A stretch of DNA of 64,000 bases, taken from the NCBI RefSeq assembly GCF_035046485.1, contig NC_085138.1, positions 444,827,204 through 444,891,203 on the forward strand. The letters are read 5' to 3'. Of the stretch, positions 33,801 to 40,809 are shown in pieces. The notes below the pieces were generated by a model. The model was not told the DNA's origin. It did not search any database and was given only the letters and a program-made list of their open reading frames with translations. Position 1 is the first letter of the stretch, and each line of letters begins with the position of its first letter. This DNA is from Aedes albopictus (Eukaryota; Arthropoda; Insecta; Diptera; Culicidae). Both the position numbers and the translations under genes were made by a program.

Positions 33801-36599
33801 ATCAGATGACCTAAACTCCAGGGAATTCTCGGATACTGCTATGCAATCATGGAAATTAAGACTTGATGGAACATAGATGCCAGATGCTGTGTGAGTATGA
33901 ACCATATTCATAATCCTAATACAGGGGTTCTCAAACATTTTCAGCTTGCGAATCACTTTTGATTTTCAAAGAATTTGGCGACCCACCAGCACGAAAATTT
34001 ATAAAATAAGCCATTTTCTTTTGTAAATTTGGACTACCTTTTCAAATAAATACATTTTATCACTTTCATAGGTTGTGATAAACTTACGTTACGTGGCCCT
34101 TAAACCTTTGTTTTTGTTTATTTATAGCGCTCTTTCAGTTTTTTTTTTGGGAAAAGTCTAAGAAGGGTTAAGGTTTTTTGTCTTGAAGTTTGGTATTTTT
34201 TTTTTGCTGAGTTTTTGGTATTTCTATTTTTTTATATATATTTTCACAGCAGAATCTGGCGTGCAAGTCTAACAGAAAACGTTAATTGCAAGCAACAACT
34301 TGAACTCATTATTGCCAGAACACAAAAATTGTAGCCTAATCTAAAAGCTTTTGATTGAAACTTCTAGTTTTAGAATCGATTGCATTACGCATACAGTAGT
34401 TTCAATATTCAATTATACTCCAGACCAGACATATAACATAAAATTGTGAATAGAAATAAGGGGAAACCGAAATTTTAGAAATAACCCTTCTAGTAATGGA
34501 TTCATCAAGGGAGTATTTGAAAATTGGAAAAAATGCTAGTGATAACATTCGACATAAATTAATAAAGACTTCGCGATCCACCAAAAATCGGTCTGCGACC
34601 CACTAGTAGGTCGCGACCCATATTTAGTTTGAGAAAAACTGTCCTAATAGACTAGAAAATTATATCAAGTTTGTAACGTATTGTGTCATGATGTTATAAA
34701 CATTATCATTACTTATTCTGTTATAAGCAACATGCAGCATGATACTAAAATAATTAAAATTTTAACAAAAAGTACACGAGCAATCAGGAAAATAACTCGG
34801 CAAGCCTCGTTAGATAAATGTACGACTCGTGCTGTAAAAATCATTATTTTGCAACTCGTTGTTATTTATTTTAATATAATATGTGGAGCGGACCTAGTGT
34901 GATGGTTAGAACACTTGACTATCACGCCGAGGACCTGGGATCGAATCCCACTCCCAACAAAACTCGCAAAACGTGAGTTCTTCCTTCGGAAGGGAAGCAA
35001 AGCGTGGGTCCCGAGATGAACTAGCCTAGGGCTAAAAATCTCGTTAATACAGAAAAAAAATATTGTATGCACACTCAATGTTAAATATAATCATAATTAA
35101 AACTAAGTAAGTTATGAATATCAGGTTTAATAATTTTTGTTAGAAACTTCTAGTCGGGTTGGTAGATCCGATGACCTATACTCAAGGAAGTTATTGGAGG
35201 TCCTCAAACAAAAAAAAACTACTTGACATCACATAGCTGCATAGGCCTGTGCAAGCATGAATTTTATTCATAAAGCTGTAATAGATCACTGATTACGCTA
35301 GTAGATCAAATGACCTAAATAGCCGGGAGTTCTCGGATGTCGGAGTGTTGGTGGGATATGGTTGACACAGGGTTCTCACATTGGTGCGTGTATGCCAGGC
35401 GTAAGGTGATAGCTTAGTGTGATTATTACTATGAAGCTAAAGCGACACAGGTCGGTCGATTGGATATCTCGTAAGCGTTATTTGACAGATTGACACTGTG
35501 CTCTGAAAGTTTGGAAAGAAGGAAACCGGCTTTTTAACCGTTTCTGGCTCTAGCATCGTTATGGACATACTATCCTGCATCCTTATAGAGCAGATTTAGT
35601 ACATTTTTATTATTTCATACCAAAATACGTCAGAAACTGGAATGCGCTTATGGCACTTTGCAAAATTACGGCAGTTAACCTATTTTTGAAAAGACGTTGT
35701 TTGTTACGATGTTCTCCGATCGGAATAAATTTTTCATGGTTCGTTTTTCTCTACAAGAATAGATGTTTTGCGAAACATTAGACTTTTCTTGGGGGGATAA
35801 CCGGTTAAAACACAAACGCTTGTACTATTAATTATTTTGAACATGCCATACTACGATAAAATAACAACTTTACCCTTGCTACACTCAGTATTAAAATTCA
35901 AAACTGCCGATACACCGGTAGACTATTCCCTCGCTAGCTACGCCCACGTTTCCATTGTAGGTAGTATGTGTGATACCAAATCGATCATATCCAGTGCTAA
36001 ATTTAGAGCCGGACCGAATATTTTTGAGTACAAGCCATCATTTAAGTCAAATTTGCAATTTTGGAATTCTATTTCACGCTTGATGGAGTGTTTCTCCAGA
36101 AAAAGAAATAATAAAACAAGGAAACGACCCAATATCCAGTACTACTTACCCATGCCTGCGTTTGCTTAGTCGGCAAGTCCGGCCCAACTGCGGAAACTGA
36201 CGACCGGTTCAACAATGGAATGCTTGTGTTTCGGTTATCTTGCATCAACGGAATCTTGGAAGCGTTCTTGTTCGAGGAAAGCACCAGCTCGCGTTCAATC
36301 TGTTAGGGAATCCATATGCAACACCATTAGTCACTCACTACGCGGTCATTTCGCGCCCATATATCACCCCGCGGTGCGGCGCGCAGTCATTCAACTTACC
36401 GGAAACTTGCTCGAGTGAGTTCGCAGGGGTGGGCTCAGCACATGGGGACCGTCGTTGGTTGCTGCGGCTGTACCGGGGATGGGATGGTCATTTTGCACAC
36501 CATACGTCCCGAGTGGCTGCGGAGGCATTCTATACGGCGGATTCATGCAGTTGACGAATTTCGGTCCGGCCGGGGAAACAAAACTTTCATTTTCCACCG
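11448..36599 (-). CDS. Large SAM-domain scaffold-like protein, six exons, 5' end missing
   Basis: Six minus-strand exons join in one frame: 36599-36400, 36299-36150, 27019-25802, 25742-25355, 25230-24554 and 11612-11448. They give 931 codons plus stop, counted from the first whole codon at 36597. Introns are 100, 9130, 59, 124 and 12941 bases, all GT-AG. Order along the protein: Pro-rich start (1-66); conserved-looking block with AVRLPEDITALAEREG (about 135-150) and a Lys-rich helix; long Ser/Gln/Asn/His-rich stretch (200-600); short coiled coil (about 695-717); basic Arg-rich linker; second coiled coil (771-816); Gly/Ala linker; SAM domain (about 858-919) and a tail ending TLCIV. I do not recognise the gene. 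SAM plus coiled coils and low-complexity sequence suggests an intracellular scaffold or adaptor; that is inference. The first exon begins two bases into a codon, so at least one more 5' exon exists. Linking exons across the two large introns rests on phase, strand and the split SAM domain. Confidence 0.5.
11640..11830. other. Start of the 12.9-kb intron
   Basis: Intronic sequence next to the last SAM exon; nothing distinctive. Confidence 0.5.
11850..12490. repeat. Degenerate short-period repeat (attcctccagga type)
   Basis: Recurring ATTCTTCC/ATTCCTTC words at roughly 12-base spacing, strongly diverged. Open frames within it are not genes. Confidence 0.5.
13041..13930. repeat. 890-base foldback MITE
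   Basis: Begins TTAACCTTCACGTACCCGA and ends with the inverted GTCGGGTAAGTGAAGGTTAA. The inverted arms extend about 200 bases each (both carry TCAAGTGGCCATG or its complement). The interior has three diverged copies of a segment built on CAGGTTCC. Confidence 0.5.
14773..17351. mobile_element. Large foldback transposon with long terminal arms
   Basis: Ends CAGG/CCCCTG sit directly next to TA on both sides. Arms of roughly 900 (left) and 650 (right) bases are inverted copies: both contain AAAATGATCGGGACA and the same CCGGAGATATAACAGCTC-type segment. No transposase frame. The TA flank points to a TA-targeting superfamily, but this is unproven. A second, broken copy of the right arm is at 56030-56276 plus 59282-59295. 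Confidence 0.5.
15823..16000. repeat. G-rich MITE nested in the foldback
   Basis: GCCATGCACAAATTACGTCA at the left is inverted relative to TGACATAATTTGTGTATCAC at the right. Between them are GGGGAGGGG runs. It lies inside the 14773-17351 element. Confidence 0.5.
17352..18560. other. Gene-free intron sequence
   Basis: An 80-base repeat (CAAGCCTCGTTGGATAAATG ... CAACTCGTTACATAAATAAC) lies at 17431-17505. It recurs at 34800-34866 and, inverted, at 57662-57740. Nothing else is recognised. Confidence 0.5.
18630..18890. repeat. (ATTT)n microsatellite
   Basis: Long run of TTTATTTA words. The 139-residue open frame across it (FIYLFIYLF) is an artefact of the repeat. Confidence 0.5.
19200..19930 (+). 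other. First-exon-like segment, unassigned
   Basis: Lower AT than its surroundings. An ATG at 19779 in good context (GTGAAGATGG) opens MAEAVKKKPNNRKITRNI..., and 37 residues on there is a possible donor ACCGGTGAGCTC near 19892. It could be the 5' end of a gene or of a retroelement. No partner exon was found, so this is weak. Confidence 0.5.
20000..20870. other. Gene-free intron sequence
   Basis: No repeat arms or coding exon recognised. Confidence 0.5.
20880..21450. repeat. Degenerate 12-base-type repeat tract
   Basis: Repeated TTCCTTCAGGAATTCCT-like words with about 12-base spacing, heavily diverged. Confidence 0.5.
21839..22087. repeat. 249-base MITE with 30-base TIRs
   Basis: ACTGCCGTAATTCTGCAAAG at the left is the exact inverse of CTTTGCAGAATTACGGCAGT at the right, and identity extends through GTGACGTAAGCG. 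A related solo end occurs at 35640-35677. Confidence 0.5.
22140..23180. other. Gene-free intron sequence
   Basis: Weak traces of the 12-base repeat at 22140-22640; otherwise nothing recognised. Confidence 0.5.
23200..23378 (-). mobile_element. tRNA-derived SINE with target-site duplication
   Basis: On the minus strand it starts with a tRNA-like head (CTGGTGTGATGGTTAGAACA, then GGGATCGAATCCC as B box) and ends in an A-rich tail. The flanks carry the duplication CAATCCTAGG at 23190-23199 and 23379-23388. A second copy is at 34883, plus strand. Confidence 0.5.
23390..24110. repeat. Degenerate repeat tract with a small palindrome
   Basis: Diverged GAATTCC/AACTTC words at short spacing. At about 23496-23570 a hairpin with TTTTGTCCGACGTTTCGAC at its centre interrupts it. 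Confidence 0.5.
24129..24394 (+). mobile_element. tRNA-derived SINE with target-site duplication
   Basis: Head has an A-box-like TTAGCCTAGTGGTAAGG and B box GGTTCGATTCC; the tail is (AGA)n. Duplication AGCATAATAACTAA at 24115-24128 recurs with one mismatch at 24395-24408. Sits in the big scaffold intron, opposite in orientation to the gene. Confidence 0.5.
24554..25230 (-). CDS. Scaffold gene exon e: coiled coils and first half of SAM domain
   Basis: Acceptor CTCATTTCAG ends at 25231, and the first two bases complete a Leu codon. It encodes 225 further residues. Two heptad-like stretches are visible: LQQIRNQLEGLESMYSEVL, and a longer one from RFQRLESHVVTLARSVAHL through ELEEIRNDMAMLR. Between them is an Arg-rich linker (RRRRHGS, RDRRRTDERRK). 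It ends with LMKLFLKKLGYE, helix 1 of a SAM domain, then GAG followed by GTAAGT at 24553, phase 0. The open frame runs on into the intron but there is no SAM continuation there; the match is at 11612. Confidence 0.5.
25355..25742 (-). CDS. Scaffold gene exon d
   Basis: Starts in phase 0 after acceptor TTTCATAG with IDVVDAELRNILEPG, and ends one base into a codon before GTAAGT at 25354. It is Ser/Pro/Gly-rich in the middle (MSPPLPPLSPDGG) and basic at the end (SSSKKHEQNMLKKH). Flanked by short introns of 59 and 124 bases. Confidence 0.5.
25802..27019 (-). CDS. Scaffold gene exon c (largest)
   Basis: 406 codons, phase 0 at both ends. Acceptor TTTTTCAATTCAG ends at 27020 and donor GTAAGT starts at 25801. 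It opens with NQAQIEVIHSSITGTIPRN, then VRLPEDITALAEREGLSKD and a Lys-rich helix (SKNYHKLKDLISSKFKKD). The rest is low complexity: Gln/His runs such as QHQLQQHQQQHD, many Asn and Ser, likely disordered. Long opposite-strand open frames at 25.6-26.7 kb are shadows of this exon. Confidence 0.5.
27396..27632 (-). CDS. Candidate alternative first exon with a membrane segment
   Basis: ATG-started open frame of 79 codons followed by a possible donor GTAACT at 27395. Spliced there it would enter the 27019 exon in phase 0, giving ...KSIPDT joined to NQAQIEV, after a 376-base intron. Residues about 41-57 (FCALLLMLLPPMMLLLW) look like one membrane helix, preceded by a polar basic segment. If real it would anchor a shorter isoform of the scaffold to a membrane. 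Weak points: the donor is not the strong GTAAGT of the other exons, and the frame stays open to 27315 beyond it. Confidence 0.5.
27633..28355. other. Unique intronic sequence upstream of candidate exon
   Basis: No repeat arms or coding frame recognised. It could hold a promoter for the alternative exon at 27632; no TATA box stands out. Confidence 0.5.
28360..30013. repeat. GTTTCA-type degenerate repeat tract, left part
   Basis: Recurring GGTTTCA/GCGTTTCA words at about 10-12 base spacing, with a run of some 18 G at 28680. The tract is cut by inverted-repeat insertions between 28793 and 29545, and resumes after 33420. Confidence 0.5.
28793..29545. repeat. Nested cluster of three foldbacks
   Basis: Outer arms AAATCGGGTTAAGTAC and GTACTTAACCCGATTT. 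Inside lie a 167-base foldback with CCCAAGTAAC ends flanked by TA (28810-28976), a foldback whose arms contain ATTTGTGCAGGTGTACC (28979-29191), and one centred on GACGTTTCGACG (about 29330-29520). All are non-coding. Confidence 0.5.
30208..32080 (-). mobile_element. 5'-truncated non-LTR retrotransposon (R1/Loa-like)
   Basis: Inserted on the minus strand into the foldback. Target-site duplication GGCTCACTT at 30199-30207 and 32081-32089; short poly(A), seen as T's on the plus strand, at the 3' end. The body is 1.87 kb. Only the C-terminal RT, the RNase H and the 3' UTR remain; endonuclease, ORF1 and the RT fingers are lost. The open frame suggests a fairly recent insertion. Confidence 0.5.
30310..32130 (-). 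CDS. Partial LINE polyprotein: RT, RNase H, zinc knuckle
   Basis: A 606-residue open frame. RT block GCPQGGVLSPLL at 24-35; catalytic YADD at 56-59. RNase H with YTDGS (D324), QAE (E357), FSDS (D383), WVPGHCG and NENAD (D435); then a CX2C...HX4C finger (ECRFC ... HLLCNC). The RT-RNase H order fits the I-superfamily (I, R1, Loa groups). About the first 16 residues are read from the host foldback arm, not from the LINE, so the annotated start is chimeric and probably meaningless. An RT lacking its N-terminal half should be inactive. Confidence 0.5.
   Translation of the reverse strand: MRWFLKKISCYNGLSEPVRSVKGCPQGGVLSPLLWSLVVDELLKKLINQGFEVIGYADDVAILIRGKYDDTISSRLQSALNVTIKWCREEGLNVNPSKTVIVPFTRRLKINLTEPSLDGVQIQFSEEVKHLGVTLDKRLNWNSHLNNVLTKGTNALWVCSKALGKTWGLRPNMIHWIYAAIVRPKITYASLVWWPKTNEVTCQKKLSKLQRLACISMTGAMKSTPSVALDALLNLLPLHQFVKLQAAKSALQFIRYNKVLDGDLAGHLRIIKDFKLNMDIKTVEDWMITKTNYDVPFKVVKPCRYVWDAGGPSLRPGSIVFYTDGSKMGENTGAGVFGPGISKAIPMGCSPTVFQAEVQAILECANICLKRNYRFAKICIFSDSQAALNALKAFTCQSKLVWECIISLKQLASRNEVTLYWVPGHCGILGNENADNLARQGAASSFVGPEPFCGVPECALRMKLKTWEMSTVESNWNATDTSKQAKRFIKPSAEKARSILNLNKRDLRVITGLMTGHCPSKYHLSKIGKIQSSECRFCQTENETAEHLLCNCGVLYHHRLAIFGKGFLEPLEIWRSNPNRVINFIKRVVPSWDQVLHQPLSITAQL
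33074..33260. repeat. 187-base MITE inside the foldback
   Basis: GAATGAGTGTAATCAGTTTTG and its near-inverse CAAAACTGATTACACCCATTC form the ends. The centre has ACGCGTATTTCGACTTCC between two TTTGACAGATACGCG copies. Confidence 0.5.
33420..33530. repeat. GTTTCA-type repeat, resumed
   Basis: Same words as 28360-30013; the right flank of the split tract. Confidence 0.5.
33530..35350. repeat. Diverged direct repeats of about 140 bases
   Basis: Units starting GATCCGATGACCTATACTCA-like recur near 33537, 33645, 33800, 35165 and 35305. Between 33920 and 35150 they are interrupted by other sequence, including the SINE at 34883. Confidence 0.5.
34883..35058 (+). mobile_element. tRNA-derived SINE
   Basis: Same family as the 23200 copy, in plus orientation: GACCTAGTGTGATGGTTAGA, B box GGGATCGAATCCC, and an A-rich tail at 35050. 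Duplication not clear. Confidence 0.5.
35350..36140. other. Gene-free intron sequence
   Basis: Contains a solo end (35640-35677) of the 21839 MITE. Open frames here lack splice or domain support. Confidence 0.5.
36150..36299 (-). CDS. Scaffold gene exon b
   Basis: Exactly 50 codons, phase 0 at both ends. Acceptor CTAACAG ends at 36300 and donor GTAAGT starts at 36149. The peptide starts IERELVLSSNKNASK and ends LPTKQTQAW. It is polar, without a recognised domain. The next exon in the same phase is 9.1 kb away at 27019. Confidence 0.5.
36400..36599 (-). CDS. Scaffold gene exon a (5'-most resolved)
   Basis: Acceptor TTTTTGCAG ends at 36600 and donor GTAAGT starts at 36399. The first two bases complete a codon begun in an unseen upstream exon. 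It then encodes 66 residues beginning VENESFVSPAGPKF, rich in Pro, Asn and Thr (PPYRMPPQPLGTYG). No domain is recognised. It ends in phase 0, matching the next exon 100 bases away. Confidence 0.5.
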
Positions 36600-36602
36600 C
36601 TG

Positions 36603-37630
36603 CAAAAAGTAAGACAGAGAGAGAAAAACGCGAAGAGGGTCAAAATTTTGAATTAGGTTATGAGGTTCGCTTGCCGCGAACTTAATAGTCATTCTTCAAT
36701 CAGTTGTTTTTCCATTTGTGCGTTTTTTTTTTCTTTCGATAGTGGTCATCGCATGCGAAGGAGGCCACCTTCGTCGGGGGCATAGCGAAAATTCCGAGCC
36801 AAATTTAGCCTATCGAAGCAGGCGAGCAATATGAATGACTGGCAGATATTATGGTCAGCCGTCGTAGTAAGCATGAGTTGCATAAACTGGGAGACGCTGC
36901 GCTGCTAACTGGCCCACTAAGATTGATTTTTCTTCAACGGCCTTTCACCCCCGGCGCGGCGCGTTACACTCACATAATGGTAGTATTTATCGTTTGTTTC
37001 AATATTTTGTCTGAGCAATCAGCATTCATTCTTTACGAAAAAAAAATGGGCAGAAACTCATTGTTCGGCGTGTGGAAAACATTTTAAAGTCATTCACAGC
37101 TAGCGGACAAAGCAGTAAAACTGCGCCATGGTTGGCGACGGACGGAAGGATGGGAAGAGGGTCGGTCCATGGGAGTACCATTTGATGGATGGGTGGACCG
37201 GACCGTTGCTAGATGGTTGGCCAACCGAACGAGCTGGTGTGACCACTCGAATGGGCTTTAATTTGTTTGGAAACCGTTGTCGATGCGGAGGAGAGCTGTT
37301 GAAGAAGCGATTTTCGTTGGTTTGAAATTGCTTGAAGCTTCTTGGATCATTGTTTGTTATGCAGTCGAATCGAGACGACGATTTTCGAGTGGGAATTGTT
37401 TACTGGGTGCGGAATTTATATCTTTGTTCGGGCAGCAATTCAAACTTCGTATTTTTCGTGCATTGAAAGTGCTATTTAACTCGATGTTTATTAAAACAGG
37501 TTTGTTAATATAGTGTAATTTGATTTCCATACTGTAAGTCTGAGTTAGAAATATAACAACAGAATAATGCGTTAAGTTGAACTGGTTTTATAACATACAT
37601 TGAGTAAAATCCCACAGTGCCTAACAACAT
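36603..37630. other. Sequence upstream of the first resolved exon
   Basis: Less AT-rich between 36740 and 37330. No ATG-plus-donor leading into exon a in the required phase could be fixed, so the 5' exon may lie here or farther right. Confidence 0.5.
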
Positions 37631-37633
37631 ATA

Positions 37634-38293
37634 GGGTAACGGTTGAATTTTGGACCCCTAGAGGACATTAGTTTGAATTTAAGTAAAAATCAAACAGATT
37701 CAGAGGATATTTACACATAATAATGATGTTAGTATATTCGTAAAAACCTCCACTGTCCGTTAAAAATACCCACAAAGTCATTTCTGGTTGAAAATTTGAT
37801 GAAAATAACTGATTTTTGAAGCATCAGTTTCCACTGTTTTGGACACCCCAATATATTTTGGACCCTCCTCAGTATATATTTTGGACACCCGGTGTTTAAA
37901 CTCGTTTGAAACTATTTTGGAACATTTTGCCGCTTGAATATGCTGGATCACATCCTAATTACTTGATTGACAAAGGCTGATTAGACGAACATTGCGAATT
38001 TAATGCGCTAGAATGATAAACATTTTTGTTTACTTTTGCAAGTTTCCTCAGCACCGCAATCTCTTTTTGTAAACATGAACGACACTCGCACGGATGACGA
38101 GATTGGCAAAAATTAATTTCAATTCAACCAAGGATATTTCCAGTAAGGAAATGATTGCTGCCCGTGCAGAGCAATCTTATTTAGCGAATGATTCTAAAAA
38201 TTTCCGTCATCCTATCATTAAACCTGTGTAAGTTGTGATAATACGACCCAGGGGGTCCAAAATATATGGGGGTCCAAATTATATTGGTTACCC
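37634..38293. repeat. 660-base MITE, GGGTAAC ends, TA flanks
   Basis: TA then GGGTAAC at the left; GGTTACCC then TA at the right. Internal motif TTTGGACCCC and its inverse repeat near both ends. No coding frame. Confidence 0.5.
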
Positions 38294-38295
38294 TA

Positions 38296-38370
38296 CATGG
38301 AGTAGTGGTTAAGCGCCGGCTTTCAACGAGGAGAACCCGAGTTCAAATCTCAGTTAGTAAAAAACATAAA
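38296..38370 (+). mobile_element. tRNA-like SINE head
   Basis: A-box-like GTAGTGGTTAAGCG and B-box GAGTTCAAATCTC at tRNA spacing, directly next to the preceding MITE. Not a functional tRNA: the arms do not pair well. Confidence 0.5.
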
Positions 38371-38636
38371 AATATTCAAGGTATAATCAATTTGGATTCC
38401 ATATGTACTAATTTGCCTTAATAAAAAAAATACTTTTAAGGACTAAGCGCATTTTTTCATTTTTTCGAAGCTTATTTTTATGCTGAATAGCGTTCCTTTC
38501 AGCAACACAAGTGTACTTTTTGTGAACTCAAGTTTGGTTAATTACTTGAAAAGTGAGCTGAATAGAATGCTACTCATCTTCCTTCGAATAGCTGATTAAG
38601 CCCAAACATGCTATTTTATCCGAACTTTTGGTTGCT

Positions 38637-39400
38637 TGGGATTGTAGTGTGCACCCTCCATAGGGACAATTATGGGTGATCTAGATCATCCAAACTACTC
38701 TTTTCAAAAAGGTTAGTTTCGATTATGACCATTAGACCTCGCAATGTTACGAGCAACTCGATATTGCGGTAGTTGGACATTCCGTGAACTACAAATGGCT
38801 TTCAATATAGTTTGAAGTTTGGGTTACATTATCTACATACCGTATCATGCTTTAATTGTGAAGAATGTTCGTGGAATGTAGTCTATGGTGCTGATGGAGA
38901 CTCAGTGCACTGGTACATTCATGGGATATTCCAGGCTATCCAAACTATTCTGGAATTGGACCTTTAAGGTCTACAGCGTCTACTCTTCTTTCTCATCACT
39001 CTATCTACATAATTCTTTCACGAGTGTGTCTGTTGCACCTCATAGTAATCCGAGTGTTGCTATTTGGATGTCCACTGGCATACACACGGACCCCAATGTA
39101 TTTTGAAGTATGATTCGCAATATCTGAAAGTCTTAGGATATTTTTATTGTGGCAAATGCTCGCGGAATATAATCTACGCTACACTTAGAGCCTCAGAGTG
39201 CAATTCTGATAACATAGCAACATTCCTTTGTTGATTTAGGTCATCTAAACAATTCTGAAATTAAGACCTTCAAGGTCTACTGGCTCCGCTTAATTTTCAC
39301 TTCACTCTATCGGCATAATGCTGTCACTATTGTGTCGGTTGTACCTCATAATAATCGCATTACTTCAGAAGCTATACAATATGATAATAAGGTCGCAGTA
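38637..39400. repeat. Diverged tandem repeat, units about 240-290 bases
   Basis: Three units, starting near 38637, 38875 and 39167, share TGTAGT(G/C)TA starts, a CATCCAAACTA-like block and (from the second on) AGGTCTAC followed by CTCTATC. Confidence 0.5.
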
Positions 39401-39409
39401 TTTAGAATA

Positions 39410-39970
39410 AGGAATCCTCTAAAGGATTTCCATGTGGAACCCTCGAATGATTTCCATGAGAAATCCCCGAAGAAGTTCCAGGAGGAACCTTGAAGAAACT
39501 GCAAAAGGAATCACTGAAGGAACTCGTGAAGGGGTACCTAAAATAAATTCCTGGCCCAATCTCTGTAAGTACTGCTGTATGGAACTCTGACGGAACTTCT
39601 GCAGGAATCCCTGCAGAAACACCTGATTGAATTCTATAAGCAAATATCCCCGAAGCAAATTTCAGATGGAGTCCCGAAGCAATTCCTAAAGATATCCTTT
39701 TGTCTATTTCAGGAAGAATTGTCGAAGGAATTTCAGAAGGAATCTCCGGAAGAATTCTAGCAAGACTACCTAAAGGAATTCCACCGGGAATCCTTAAAGA
39801 ATTTTTTTTTATCAAAGGGTTTTCAAGAGGAATCCCCAAAAGAAATCCTTGAAGGAGGAATCTTTGAAGGAATTTCAGGATGAATCTCTTATTCCAGGAG
39901 GAGTCTCCAAAGAAATCACAAAAAAATTCCCCGAAGGAAGGAGAAGTCGAAGAAGAATTTTGGAACAACA
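39410..39970. repeat. Degenerate 12-base repeat tract
   Basis: GAAGGAATC/AGGAATCCC words. A 199-residue minus-strand frame (IPSEIPSTILPEI type) is a by-product. Confidence 0.5.
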
Positions 39971-40040
39971 AAAAAAAAACAGTCGAGGCTTCGTTGCCCA
40001 ATCAGCAAGAATCTCCGGCATGAGTAGAAATTTTTCTCGG

Positions 40041-40390
40041 TGTACACTTTGTACAGCGCCTAAACTTATTCTATTCTGATTCTACTATATCGAACTGGTT
40101 GCCGTTGCGCTGCTTTCACTTTCTACCCTATCATGGTTGAATGATGAACACGAGGATTTTGATGTATGGCTGTTGCTTGTTCCTTTTTCCAGTCCGATCG
40201 GGGGTCCATTATGAGTTGCCGGTTCACCGATGTCCATGTATTCGGGTTCGTTTGAGCCATGGGCTCAGAAGAGGGTCAGTGTCAGCTGCTCTCAGGGGGG
40301 AAGAGCAGCTGACGAAAGTGACGGGGCAGGGATCGAGCCCATGACCATCTGCTTATGAAGCAAACGTGTGACCCGGCGCCATGAATCCCG
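40041..40390 (-). mobile_element. tRNA-derived SINE, minus strand
   Basis: Homologous to the 62820 element: shared TTTGTACAGCGCCTA, GGGGTCCATTATGAGT and, at the head, a B-box GGGCTCGATCCC. Boundaries are by comparison. Confidence 0.5.
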
Positions 40391-40399
40391 GCTTAAATC

Positions 40400-40809
40400 A
40401 TATCATTAACAACTAAGAAAATCGATGGTAAGAAATCAATGGATCACTAAAATAACTAAAACGGCCGCTTATAAAAGAACAGATAGCGCCACCGTAGTCT
40501 TGTATGTTTGACATAACTCCACTGCTGTCACAATGTTAATGCCCATATACGGTGGCGCCTTTGTTTACATGCGGCGAACAAAAGAAAAGTTTTCTTCATT
40601 GATAGAGTATCGGGATGCTTCGTTGGCATAGTCCCCTCGTTCGGCCTATCTCAACGTAAACCAAAAACTTAAACATGCATACATAAACAAGCTGTGCACC
40701 AAACAACTGTAACATTTCGTATCCATTTTAGCACTTTGGAGCATTAAAATTGAATGAAAATGTCACTTTGTTTAGCTATTGTAGACGCCATGATTCTTTG
40801 GCTTAGTGG
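40400..40809. other. Gene-free sequence
   Basis: Nothing recognised between the SINE and the next transposon. Confidence 0.5.

Noticed and set aside
39402..40001. 199-residue minus-strand frame
   Set aside because: Same repeat artefact (IPSEIP-type).
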